Shown here: in pieces, positions 18,136 through 26,277 of the stretch
How positions within the stretch are numbered: position 1 is the stretch's first letter
How the letters are laid out: every line of letters begins with the position of its first letter
Source: Bacteroidales bacterium UBA5072
GTDB taxonomy: Bacteria > Bacteroidota > Bacteroidia > Bacteroidales > UBA10428
Assembly (NCBI GenBank): GCA_002415855.1
Contig: DIAS01000056.1
Location: 1 to 64,000, forward strand
DNA: 64,000 bases
Reading direction: 5' to 3'
Notes under the pieces: generated by a model
What the model was told of the DNA's origin: nothing
The model's database searches: none
Seen by the model: only the letters and a program-made list of their open reading frames with translations
Made by a program: the position numbers and the translations under genes

Positions 18136-21100
18136 ACTGCATCAATTCTTCCACCATTTTTGAAATATGCCATGATCCGGAACCGGTAAGCCGGAATTCA
18201 CTATCCGATTTCTCAATAAGGTCATAACTCAACCACTTTTCAAAGAGTGTCTCCATTTTAAAGTAGGTGACATCACTCTCCGGAACGATACCACCGATCA
18301 GTCGTGCTTTAATCAAACGTCGTTCCAGTTCCCTGGGCTTAAGATATCCACCACCCTGCAGTGGAGGAGAAATCATTTGTTTATGAGACAGATACTCTTC
18401 AATCCACTGATGTACATAGTAGTAGTCATCAAAAATACCATCTGCCGTCGGACCCAGGGCCAGCAAATCTTCATTCCGGCATACATGATTGTAATACAGG
18501 TTTCTATCCTCTTTCTTGGCATAATGTACAAAATGATTCTTCTTATACCCCGATCGGATGAGATATTGGTCTGCCAGTTGAAAAAGAAAATAATCATAAA
18601 CCGGTGATCTTTTAAAACCTCCAATATTAGCAAAGAAAGCCTTGTTCTTATCGGTGATGTTCAATTGATACAGGGAGAAACCGTGTATTCCGGATTTGCA
18701 TAACTCAGCCAACGTATGTAACAATGATCCCGCATGCTGAAAAGGAAGGCCGTAGAGTACATCAACGGAAACTACAAAACCCATTTTCATGGCGTCCTCA
18801 AGTTTTAATAATACCTCCCGGGCCGTTTCTTTTCGGCCCAAAATCTTCCTGATTGGATCATCCAGGGTTTGAACCCCAACCAGTAACCTGCGAAATCCTG
18901 CTTCAGACAATATCCTAAGCTGTTCCCCGGAAAGCAAGCTGGTTGTGGACTCCAGCGCTATTTCAGTGGTGTCGGTGATTTTCAATCCCTTTCTCAAACG
19001 ATCGGTTAAAGCATGGAGTTTTTCCGGCGGCAAATAGCCAGGAGTCCCTCCGCCAAAATGAATGCTTGTTACCGGCCTTTCGGTGATATTGGAATTTTGC
19101 GTCCACAATGCTATCTCTGAAAGCAGAAGCCTCGTAAATTCGGATATTTTTTCAGCGTTTCTTTCAGGAACGGCCATGGAATAACAATCACAAAAGTTAC
19201 ACTTCCTGTCGCAAAAAGGAACATGCACATATAACGAATAAGGACTGGAAACTGGTTTTGAGATCTTCTCCTGAAGGACCTTCCAGCACTTATCCGGGCC
19301 ATGGAGTAATCCGTTTTCCAGCCATTCAGGTGAAGGCATGGTTTTCAATCTGTTGTGGTAATCTCCGGGGACCTTTTCCCATTGCTGCTGTATCCTGTCA
19401 AAATCCGTTTCAGGCGGGATCTGATGTTCAATCCGTTGAATAACCCTTTCGAACTTATCCGTATTCTTCTTCTTTTTTCTCAGAATCTGCTGACTTTTCT
19501 TGCCGGAAGCTGCTGTCATTTTTTTCTCCCAATAGACCCGGCAATAATTACAGGAAAAGCAATTATGATCACAATACAAAGTGTGCTTAAAGAACGCCTG
19601 GTCAATATCAATAGACTCGTTTACGGAAGCAGGTCCTCCGCCGATCTCATTTGGGCTCAGGTCTTTTCCCTTAAAGTAATGCGTAAGGACTTTCAGGTAA
19701 TTATCCGGGTTTCTCAGTGTACTCCTGCCTGCGAGCTTCAGGTCATCATATAATCCATCATACAGGTCAAGGAATTGTGGCAATATCCATGCACCGGTCA
19801 GACGAAGCCAGGGATGCCGGAAAAGCAGCTCCCGGCAAAGTGACTCAGGATGTCTAATACCTGGTGATCCCATTTCATAAAAATGCTGTATCCGGTGAAC
19901 GCAACCAGGTAGACAGGCCTCATTAACGAGCAGACGAATTTCACCCTGGAAGCATTTTCTGATTTGGTTCAATACTGCTATATTTCTCAGGATCTTTCCG
20001 GAAGGAACGACAGTGTCAAACAATCCTTCCAGCATGATTAACTGGGAAGATGATGCAATATCCATCAAGGTGGAAGCCGTAAGGGATATTTCAGGAAATT
20101 CCTTTCTGATCAATCGTGCCAGATCAACATTTGACAAGGTAATTTCCCGGATTTCAGTTTTTTTGATGATCTTTTCAATTTGCTGAATAATTGAAGGTCC
20201 GATTTTTTCAACCTTATCAGGTAAAACGATAGGATTGATGATCAGGTTCTTTTTGCACTTTGTTTCTTCCAGGAAAGATGCCAGATGTATCATCGGTTGA
20301 ACCGGACGTCCTGAAGGTATTGTAGTGTCTGGCAAAGGAAAATAAATACCACGAATGCTTTCCCCATGAACGGAATTGAGTTTTTCCCAGAATTCTGGCG
20401 GTTGGTCAATATAGGGAATGGTGTATTTTGAGGCGACTGCATTTTTCTTGCTGCTGTCATTGACCGTCCCTCCCCCTGCTTGAATAATTTCCAAGCCTGA
20501 TTTGAGATATGCCGTTGACGGAACCGGCTGCCCGTTCTCTATTCTCTTAAACCGGTTCAAAACCTGTGCCCTGCACCCTCCATAACATTCACCCTTGAGG
20601 AAGAGATCACATTTCGTGCAGTGGGGGAAAATCCCGGTCGACCTGAAAGGTTCCATTTTTTTAAGAAATACCTTTCCTATCTCGCCGGTATCCTGATAAT
20701 CACTCAGCTTTAACTTTTCAGTGGCATGAAAAAGGGGAAAACACGAAACAACATTTCCATCCGGCAGTATATCAGGGAGAGGATTACACCTTTTTCCAAT
20801 GTCTTTATAATGTTCTTCAATCATTTCTTTAAGTTCCTCAGGGAACATACATGGGACAAAACCACAATCGAAACTTATCCGAACGTTCTTGCCGGACGCA
20901 TCCTGAAGAAACCGAGCCAGATGGTTACCTGTAGCCTGATAGAATTTAGGATGAAGATATTGATTGGCAGGTGGTACAACAGGATGCGCAAGCCCTAGCC
21001 TGATATCAGGAGCAAGGTTGTACCTTTCGATCATTGGCAAAACATAGTCCAGATCCTGCCCGGGACGATAGATATTAATGCCCAGTCCCGCCTTTCTTCC

Positions 21101-21490
21101 GAGAAATGCAAGTGCCCTTCTCTGAGCCTTTAGATCAGCATGTTCATCGGAAGGATCAATACAATTAATACAAAATTTTATTCTTTCATCAGGGAATTGA
21201 TCAATCTCAGCAAGTATATTTTCCTTCATCAATCCATTGGAGAATATGCTGATATTGAATCCCTCATCTAATCCAAGTCTGATAAGGGAAAGGAATTCAG
21301 GATGCAAAGAAGGCTCCCCACCCAGCAGGCGAAGCTCGCTGACACCGGAATTCTTTAAAAATCCCAGAATATGAAAGAAATTTGAAAGGCTCATGCTGCT
21401 TGTTTCAAATGCTCCCGATTTTCTGAATCCTGTAGCGAAGCAATAGGAACAGTTACGATTGCAGGAATCAGTTATGATAAGATTTGCCAT
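18125..21490 (-). CDS. Triple-domain fusion: radical SAM/SPASM + U32-like domain + HemN-like radical SAM
   Basis: This 1121-residue protein carries two separate radical SAM domains. Residues 1-310 hold CNRNCSYC (C10, C14, C17), LLGGEPSLH and a SPASM-like tail, CTKCDLFLKGECYGGC (C291-C306). Residues about 400-560 look like a U32/UbiU-type barrel (ITLSNVDLARLIRKEFP, LVNEACLPGCVHRIQHF with C526 and C530). A four-Cys knot, CDHNCFSCNYC (640-650), follows. Residues 750-1115 are a HemN-like radical SAM domain with YVHVPFCDRKCNFCDCY (C760, C764, C767), HFGGGTPGYL and LVGVQTL. It starts 2 nt after the PqqD-like gene. No frameshift is needed to explain the fusion. The function is not known. Confidence 0.8.
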   Translation of the reverse strand: MANLIITDSCNRNCSYCFATGFRKSGAFETSSMSLSNFFHILGFLKNSGVSELRLLGGEPSLHPEFLSLIRLGLDEGFNISIFSNGLMKENILAEIDQFPDERIKFCINCIDPSDEHADLKAQRRALAFLGRKAGLGINIYRPGQDLDYVLPMIERYNLAPDIRLGLAHPVVPPANQYLHPKFYQATGNHLARFLQDASGKNVRISFDCGFVPCMFPEELKEMIEEHYKDIGKRCNPLPDILPDGNVVSCFPLFHATEKLKLSDYQDTGEIGKVFLKKMEPFRSTGIFPHCTKCDLFLKGECYGGCRAQVLNRFKRIENGQPVPSTAYLKSGLEIIQAGGGTVNDSSKKNAVASKYTIPYIDQPPEFWEKLNSVHGESIRGIYFPLPDTTIPSGRPVQPMIHLASFLEETKCKKNLIINPIVLPDKVEKIGPSIIQQIEKIIKKTEIREITLSNVDLARLIRKEFPEISLTASTLMDIASSSQLIMLEGLFDTVVPSGKILRNIAVLNQIRKCFQGEIRLLVNEACLPGCVHRIQHFYEMGSPGIRHPESLCRELLFRHPWLRLTGAWILPQFLDLYDGLYDDLKLAGRSTLRNPDNYLKVLTHYFKGKDLSPNEIGGGPASVNESIDIDQAFFKHTLYCDHNCFSCNYCRVYWEKKMTAASGKKSQQILRKKKKNTDKFERVIQRIEHQIPPETDFDRIQQQWEKVPGDYHNRLKTMPSPEWLENGLLHGPDKCWKVLQEKISKPVSSPYSLYVHVPFCDRKCNFCDCYSMAVPERNAEKISEFTRLLLSEIALWTQNSNITERPVTSIHFGGGTPGYLPPEKLHALTDRLRKGLKITDTTEIALESTTSLLSGEQLRILSEAGFRRLLVGVQTLDDPIRKILGRKETAREVLLKLEDAMKMGFVVSVDVLYGLPFQHAGSLLHTLAELCKSGIHGFSLYQLNITDKNKAFFANIGGFKRSPVYDYFLFQLADQYLIRSGYKKNHFVHYAKKEDRNLYYNHVCRNEDLLALGPTADGIFDDYYYVHQWIEEYLSHKQMISPPLQGGGYLKPRELERRLIKARLIGGIVPESDVTYFKMETLFEKWLSYDLIEKSDSEFRLTGSGSWHISKMVEELMQYGL

Positions 21491-21491
21491 A

Positions 21492-21761
21492 CTATGAGCT
21501 TAATAAACTGCTGACGATCCAACTGTCAATATTCTTCAACATCCAGAGCACAGTTTCCGGCTTATCCTTTTTTAAAATCGGGGCCAGCATATCGGACATT
21601 GCGGTAAATGAATAACCCTGCTGGATCATATTCCACAAAGCTGCTTCCGGATATGGAATAACTACCATTTTGTTCAGATCTCCCGAATAAACCTTGATAC
21701 AGTTAACTTCAGTCGCATACTCAATCTGCCCGTTCAGGCTATATCTGGTCTTAGGATTCAT
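21492..21761 (-). CDS. Small PqqD-like (RiPP recognition element) protein
   Basis: The 89-residue protein fits the PqqD fold in size and pattern: an N-terminal strand pair (RYSLNGQIEYATEVNCIKVY, MVVIPYPEAALWNMIQQGYS) followed by two to three helices (FTAMSDMLAPIL, PETVLWMLKNIDSWIVSSLL). In PqqD-type proteins this fold grips a precursor leader. It lies between two radical SAM genes, overlapping the upstream one by 11 nt and ending 1 nt before the downstream one. No precursor gene is in this four-gene unit itself; the nearest candidate is the cysteine-rich gene at 14028. Confidence 0.6.
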   Translation of the reverse strand: MNPKTRYSLNGQIEYATEVNCIKVYSGDLNKMVVIPYPEAALWNMIQQGYSFTAMSDMLAPILKKDKPETVLWMLKNIDSWIVSSLLSS

Positions 21762-23169
21762 GGTTGCTCCAGTCCGTTAGTTTATCACTGCGCTGCATCG
21801 AGAACTTTCTGAGCTGCTGTTCGTCTCCCAAAAAGACTTCGAGAATACCTGGCTGATCGATCTTTCTCATCATATCAATTATTCCCAGAATACGGGTTTG
21901 TCTGCAATAATTATCATATACAACAGGTGATCCCGGATAAGTAACATCTACATGACACCCCCCGGCACATATCCATTTGCAGAAGCATGAAGTGCAACGC
22001 GGCTTTTTCTTCACCAGATCGCGTAATCCGGCTATTTTCTCCTGTGAGATGTGCATTCCCCCTGCTTTCATTTTTCCAACGGACAAATCGAGTCCCCTTT
22101 CCTCCCATCTATTCGGTAATAGATAGCAGCTATTGATCTCCCCCTCCGGAGTGACAATAAGTGTATCCTTACCAACAGGGCAGGAGGAAAATTGAGGTTT
22201 TTCCGAAGCAAAGGATGAGTTAAGAACAGTAACGTTATACTTATCAGCTATCTGAAGAGATCGGAGAAATTGTTCTGCAAACATATATGGATCCGGTTCC
22301 AACAGGCCTGCATCTCGCGAGCCTTTATTGGATTTCAGATTCTCAAAATTGATGATCGAAGGCCTAAATGTTCTGCAAAACCAGTCGGTAATTTCAGGCA
22401 TTCTGCGAACGCTGACATTACTGATGCATGCTCGCAGGTAGAGTTCAGTGTTGGACTCACTGACAGCCCTGGCAAATCTCACTGCAGGCTCAAAACTGTC
22501 CTGCTTGTTGCGCATTGGCCTTTGTCGGTTCTGAATATCTTCAGGACCATCCAGGGACAGAACCACAGCATTTATGTGATCAGTAACAAACCGTGTGATT
22601 TTATCAGAAACCAGTCCATTTGTAGATACCTCGAAATAAGGAAGCAGGTCATACTGATCTGCGATCATTCTGGCATAATGTACAGCAACACTTACAACAT
22701 CGGGTGCATACAACGGCTCCCCTCCAAAGAAATGAACTTCGAGCTTCTTCTTGTTCAATTGTTTCATTCGGCTGGCCATCCAATCGATTGCTGCAATTGC
22801 CATTTTATAACTCATTTTTTTATTTCTTCTGCCGACATGCTCAAAGTCACAATAATGGCAGGCGCCGTTGCAAGCTCGGGTCGGGATTAATCCGAGAAAA
22901 TACGGATCAGGATTGCCTGCGGGTTCACCAGGTAATTCCCTGGTTGATTCCTGTAATGCATTTAAGATAGTATCAATTGCTTTTTTCTTAGCCTGGTTTT
23001 CCTGCTTCTTTATCAAATAATCATACAGATAGCTTACAGCAGTTTTATCTGTTAATGCAGTTATGGCCTTCAGTGGTGAATAAATGATAAAATATTCATT
23101 TATGGGCAAAACATAGAGTTGTTCAACATCATTAAAATTTTTTGCTTCAATATGAACCAGATTACTCAT
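21751..23169 (-). CDS. Radical SAM/SPASM peptide maturase-like protein
   Basis: This 472-residue protein has about 88 residues of N-terminal leader-binding-type sequence, then the cluster motif CNGACHYC (C100, C104, C107), HFFGGEPLYAP, VSTNGLVS and VLSLDGPEDIQ. A SPASM C-terminus holds VTPEGEINSCYLL, CTSCFCKWICAGGC and YDNYC. It opens a compact operon: radical SAM, PqqD-like, fused double radical SAM, Fe-S aldo/keto reductase. The ATG at 23169 has no clear Shine-Dalgarno site. Substrate unknown; RiPP maturation inferred from family and neighbours. Confidence 0.83.
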   Translation of the reverse strand: MSNLVHIEAKNFNDVEQLYVLPINEYFIIYSPLKAITALTDKTAVSYLYDYLIKKQENQAKKKAIDTILNALQESTRELPGEPAGNPDPYFLGLIPTRACNGACHYCDFEHVGRRNKKMSYKMAIAAIDWMASRMKQLNKKKLEVHFFGGEPLYAPDVVSVAVHYARMIADQYDLLPYFEVSTNGLVSDKITRFVTDHINAVVLSLDGPEDIQNRQRPMRNKQDSFEPAVRFARAVSESNTELYLRACISNVSVRRMPEITDWFCRTFRPSIINFENLKSNKGSRDAGLLEPDPYMFAEQFLRSLQIADKYNVTVLNSSFASEKPQFSSCPVGKDTLIVTPEGEINSCYLLPNRWEERGLDLSVGKMKAGGMHISQEKIAGLRDLVKKKPRCTSCFCKWICAGGCHVDVTYPGSPVVYDNYCRQTRILGIIDMMRKIDQPGILEVFLGDEQQLRKFSMQRSDKLTDWSNHES

Positions 23170-23298
23170 GTAAAAATGGATAAAGAAGATTCTTCTGTTG
23201 TAGGATCAATTTATAAAAATTCCGGCATCTTTTTAGATCTTTCTATTAATAATCAAGAAACCGACGATTTTAAACCTATTTCCCGAAATCCGTCCCGT

Positions 23299-24657
23299 CT
23301 AAAACACCATCGTGAAAACTGTTTCTTTCTCAGGTATTGAATACACCGATATCGTACCATTATGCAAATGCATAATTTGCCTGGATAAACTCAGTCCTAT
23401 TCCTGATCCTTTTTCCTTTGTGGTAAAAAAAGGAATGAAGATCTGGTCGATCAACTCAGGCGGAATTCCTTTCCCATTATCCGACACCTGAATGATCACT
23501 TTCCCGTTTTCGCTGTGGAATACCTTCAATTTAATGACCTTGTTTATTTTTTCAGTTGCTGAAAGTGACTCCATGGAATTCTTGACCAGATTGATCAGTA
23601 TTTGTTGGATCTGCGATTTATCAGCCGTAAGCTCAATATCTTTCCTGGTAATTTCAGAAATACAATTGATACGATTGGTCTGCAATTCTTCACCAAGCAG
23701 TATCTCACAGTTAGTCAAGAGTTCCCGTATAGCAAAAGTCGACATGACCGGTTGAGGTAATGCATTAAATGCCTTGTAATGCTCAACAAAGCTTTTCAGA
23801 CCCTCACTTCGCTCATGGATAATGGACAGCCCGGAAATTGCTTTTTCACGCATGCGATCCCATTGCTGGCTTGATATAGCACTGTCACCTGTATCTTTCC
23901 CCGAAAAATAACTGCTTAGTGTAGCAGTAGTGGAAATAATCGGTGCAAGAGAATTCATGATCTCGTGGTTCAGTATCCGTATCAGTTTTTGCCAGGATTC
24001 GAGTTCTTTCCTGTCAAGTTCATGTCTGATATCCTGAAAGGTAATTATCTTCAGTTCCCTGTCAACGAGTTTCAGGACTGTGCTGTTTAAGGACAAAGAG
24101 ACAGTATCATTGCCAGTATTTACCTGAATAAGCCTTTTCTCGGAAGGTCTGATAGCATGAAGGATATCACCTAAGCCTTTCTGATGATTATTAAGCTTAT
24201 CAATCTTGTGTATTGTTTTTATTCCCAGTAAATTTTTGGCAGCCTTGTTGATGATGTCCACCTTACCATCCGGCCCAAATGAAATAAGTCCGGTTTGGAT
24301 GCTTTCAACTATCGTTTTAAAGTATTGATCTTGTATGGCATATTTAATTCTGATGGATTTAATCAGCGTATTTACATCATCCATGGATTTATAAATATTA
24401 CGGAACTTTCTTTTACTCCTGTTAAAAGATAAACCTGAATCCTCGTTCTTTATGGAATCAAAAAATCCGGCAAGATCACGGTTGGTTTTGTTCACATAAT
24501 AAATGAAAAGAATTGCCTGGAGAACAATCAACAAGCTTAAATTAACCAAGGAGAAATAGTTGCCTGAACCATACCAGGTAAAAGCAAATATCATGCAGTT
24601 GGCAGTCAGGAGCAACACACGGACAACTACATTCACATAAAAGTGAAGATTAACCAT
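23299..24657 (-). CDS. NtrY-like membrane sensor histidine kinase
   Basis: Two N-terminal transmembrane helices (about residues 10-28 and 36-55) are followed by a PAS-type sensor segment (TIVESIQTGLISFGPDGKVDIINKAA). Then come the H-box LNHEIMNSLAP, the N-box NLVKNSMES, and ATP-binding DNGKGI and FFTTKEKGSGIGLSLSRQI. The layout matches NtrY/AtoS-type kinases that pair with NtrC-family regulators, and such a regulator lies directly upstream (27-nt gap). It is paralogous to the kinase at 28651. The signal is unknown. Confidence 0.9.
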   Translation of the reverse strand: MVNLHFYVNVVVRVLLLTANCMIFAFTWYGSGNYFSLVNLSLLIVLQAILFIYYVNKTNRDLAGFFDSIKNEDSGLSFNRSKRKFRNIYKSMDDVNTLIKSIRIKYAIQDQYFKTIVESIQTGLISFGPDGKVDIINKAAKNLLGIKTIHKIDKLNNHQKGLGDILHAIRPSEKRLIQVNTGNDTVSLSLNSTVLKLVDRELKIITFQDIRHELDRKELESWQKLIRILNHEIMNSLAPIISTTATLSSYFSGKDTGDSAISSQQWDRMREKAISGLSIIHERSEGLKSFVEHYKAFNALPQPVMSTFAIRELLTNCEILLGEELQTNRINCISEITRKDIELTADKSQIQQILINLVKNSMESLSATEKINKVIKLKVFHSENGKVIIQVSDNGKGIPPELIDQIFIPFFTTKEKGSGIGLSLSRQIMHLHNGTISVYSIPEKETVFTMVF

Positions 24658-24684
24658 GGTTCATGGATTAAGGTGGATAAAAAA

Positions 24685-26061
24685 TCAGGTAGTATATTTT
24701 TTTAACTTATTGTACAGCGTTTGCCTGCCAATCTTAAGTTCCTTTGCCGTCCTCGACAGGTTGCCTTTATTTCGTTCCAGTATTGATAGTATCGTATGCC
24801 GTTCGGCCTCCTCGAGTGTATTAAATGCTTTGTGTCCGATGACAGGATTAAGATTCCGTTTATCCACAAAAAAGTCCGCAGCCTGAAGTATATTGGAACT
24901 GCTTAAAATAACAGCCTTTTCAACAGCATGCTGTAATTCACGGATGTTCCCCGGCCAGGGATATTCCTTAAGCGCCTGCAATGCATACTGATGGATCTGA
25001 ATAAGGGGTTTGGAATACTTTGTCCTGTAATAATCCAAATAAAACCGGATGAGCACCGGAATGTCCTCAATTCTGGCACGCAAGGGAGGGATAGCCAGTT
25101 GTATGGTGTTGATTCTGTAAAAAAGGTCTTCCCGAAAGGCATTGTTCTGGATCATTTTTTCAAGATCCTTGTTAGTGGCACAAACAAATCTCACATCAAC
25201 TTGTGTACTTTTATTGGAACCCATTGGGCATATCTCCTTGTTCTGCATTACTGAAAGCAGTTTCGCTTGCATGGATAGGGTGAGATTTCCGATTTCGTCA
25301 AGAAAGAGGGTGCCCCCGGAAGCTGATTCAATTTTACCGATCCGGTCTTCCCTGGCATCTGTAAATGCGCCTTTGACATGCCCGAATAATTCACTCTCAA
25401 AAAGGTTCTCATTCAGTGATCCCAGATCAACCCGCATGAAAATCTCATCCCTCCTTTCTGACTGCTTATGAATTTCCCTGGCGATTAGCTCTTTACCCGT
25501 TCCATTTTCACCGGTAATGAGCACACAGGCTTCGCTTAACGCAATCTTGGGAATGGCATTATATATATTATCCATACTTTTTGAAGGGCCTCTTATAAGG
25601 TTAATACCATTTCCCAATGATTCTGCAAGATTTTTCTGGTTTTGTTTAAGCTTTTTTACCTCAATTTTCGACTTTCTGAGATTGTATGCTGATTGAATCG
25701 TTGCAAGCAATTTATAGTTGTCCCATGGTTTTACAACGAAATCTGTTGCGCCCTCTTTTATTGCCCTCACCGCCATTTCAATGTCCCCATATGCAGTTAT
25801 ATGTACCACAACAGCATGAGGATCGATCCTGAGTATTTCCTTAAGCCAGTAAAAACCTTCATTTCCGGTCATTTTACCCGCCGAAAAATTCATGTCGAGC
25901 AAAACAACATCAAAGTTCTCCTGCAAAATAAGCTGAGGAATACGGTTTGGATTGCTGACCGTTATGATCACCCCAAAATAATCTTCCAGAAAGAGTTTCA
26001 GCGAATCAAGAACACTCTTGTTGTCGTCGACAATCAGAATTTTGCCTTGCCTGAATTCCAT
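24685..26061 (-). CDS. NtrC-family sigma-54-dependent response regulator
   Basis: The 458-residue protein has a receiver domain (LIVDDNKSVLDSL; phospho-acceptor in VVLLDMNFSAG), an AAA+ domain with Walker A GENGTGKE and a Walker B-type GGTLFLDEIG, and a Fis-type helix-turn-helix at the end (NLSRTAKELKIGRQTLYNKLKKY region). The sigma-54 contact loop reads GAFTDA in place of the canonical GAFTGA. It forms a regulator-kinase unit with the gene downstream and is divergent from the permease gene at 26278. Operator-like dyads (26101-26141) lie in the shared gap. Confidence 0.93.
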   Translation of the reverse strand: MEFRQGKILIVDDNKSVLDSLKLFLEDYFGVIITVSNPNRIPQLILQENFDVVLLDMNFSAGKMTGNEGFYWLKEILRIDPHAVVVHITAYGDIEMAVRAIKEGATDFVVKPWDNYKLLATIQSAYNLRKSKIEVKKLKQNQKNLAESLGNGINLIRGPSKSMDNIYNAIPKIALSEACVLITGENGTGKELIAREIHKQSERRDEIFMRVDLGSLNENLFESELFGHVKGAFTDAREDRIGKIESASGGTLFLDEIGNLTLSMQAKLLSVMQNKEICPMGSNKSTQVDVRFVCATNKDLEKMIQNNAFREDLFYRINTIQLAIPPLRARIEDIPVLIRFYLDYYRTKYSKPLIQIHQYALQALKEYPWPGNIRELQHAVEKAVILSSSNILQAADFFVDKRNLNPVIGHKAFNTLEEAERHTILSILERNKGNLSRTAKELKIGRQTLYNKLKKYTT

Positions 26062-26100
26062 ATTACTATCTGTATTATAGAAGGTAAAAGATACTAAAAA

Positions 26101-26141
26101 TGTCTTATTTTAAGACAACTATTGTCCATAATCATGACAAT
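26101..26141. promoter_or_regulatory. Tandem TGTC-N9-GACA dyads (probable activator sites)
   Basis: Two 17-bp dyads share the form TGTC-N9-GACA: TGTCTTATTTTAAGACA (26101-26117) and TGTCCATAATCATGACA (26123-26139). The centres are 22 nt apart, about two helical turns. They lie between the regulator gene (minus strand) and the permease gene (plus strand), about 65-100 nt upstream of a -24/-12-like sequence. This is the usual place for NtrC-type enhancer sites. Binding is inferred. Confidence 0.5.
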
Positions 26142-26201
26142 TCATTTTTTCTTAAACTGAATTTTTTCGTAAATTGCTAATAATTAGATACAAACGAAAT
26201 A

Positions 26202-26217
26202 TGGCATGTATATTGGA
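26202..26217 (+). promoter_or_regulatory. Candidate sigma-54 (-24/-12) promoter for the permease gene
   Basis: TGGCATGTATATTGGA fits TGGCAYRNNNNTTGCW at the full -24 box and at TTG of the -12 box; the C after TTG is G. It lies 60 nt upstream of the ATG at 26278 and downstream of the tandem dyads. The mismatch is at a normally conserved base, so the call depends on the matching site at 31496 and on the neighbouring regulator. Confidence 0.4.
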
Positions 26218-26277
26218 TTATAAGGAGTACATTTTGGCTCATGATTTAGTGTTCATTACCCTGTAATAAAACAAGCA

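Noticed and set aside
22270..22890. Long plus-strand open frame (206 codons) inside the radical SAM gene
   Set aside because: It lies wholly antisense to a clear radical SAM/SPASM gene and has no domain-like sequence; a shadow frame.
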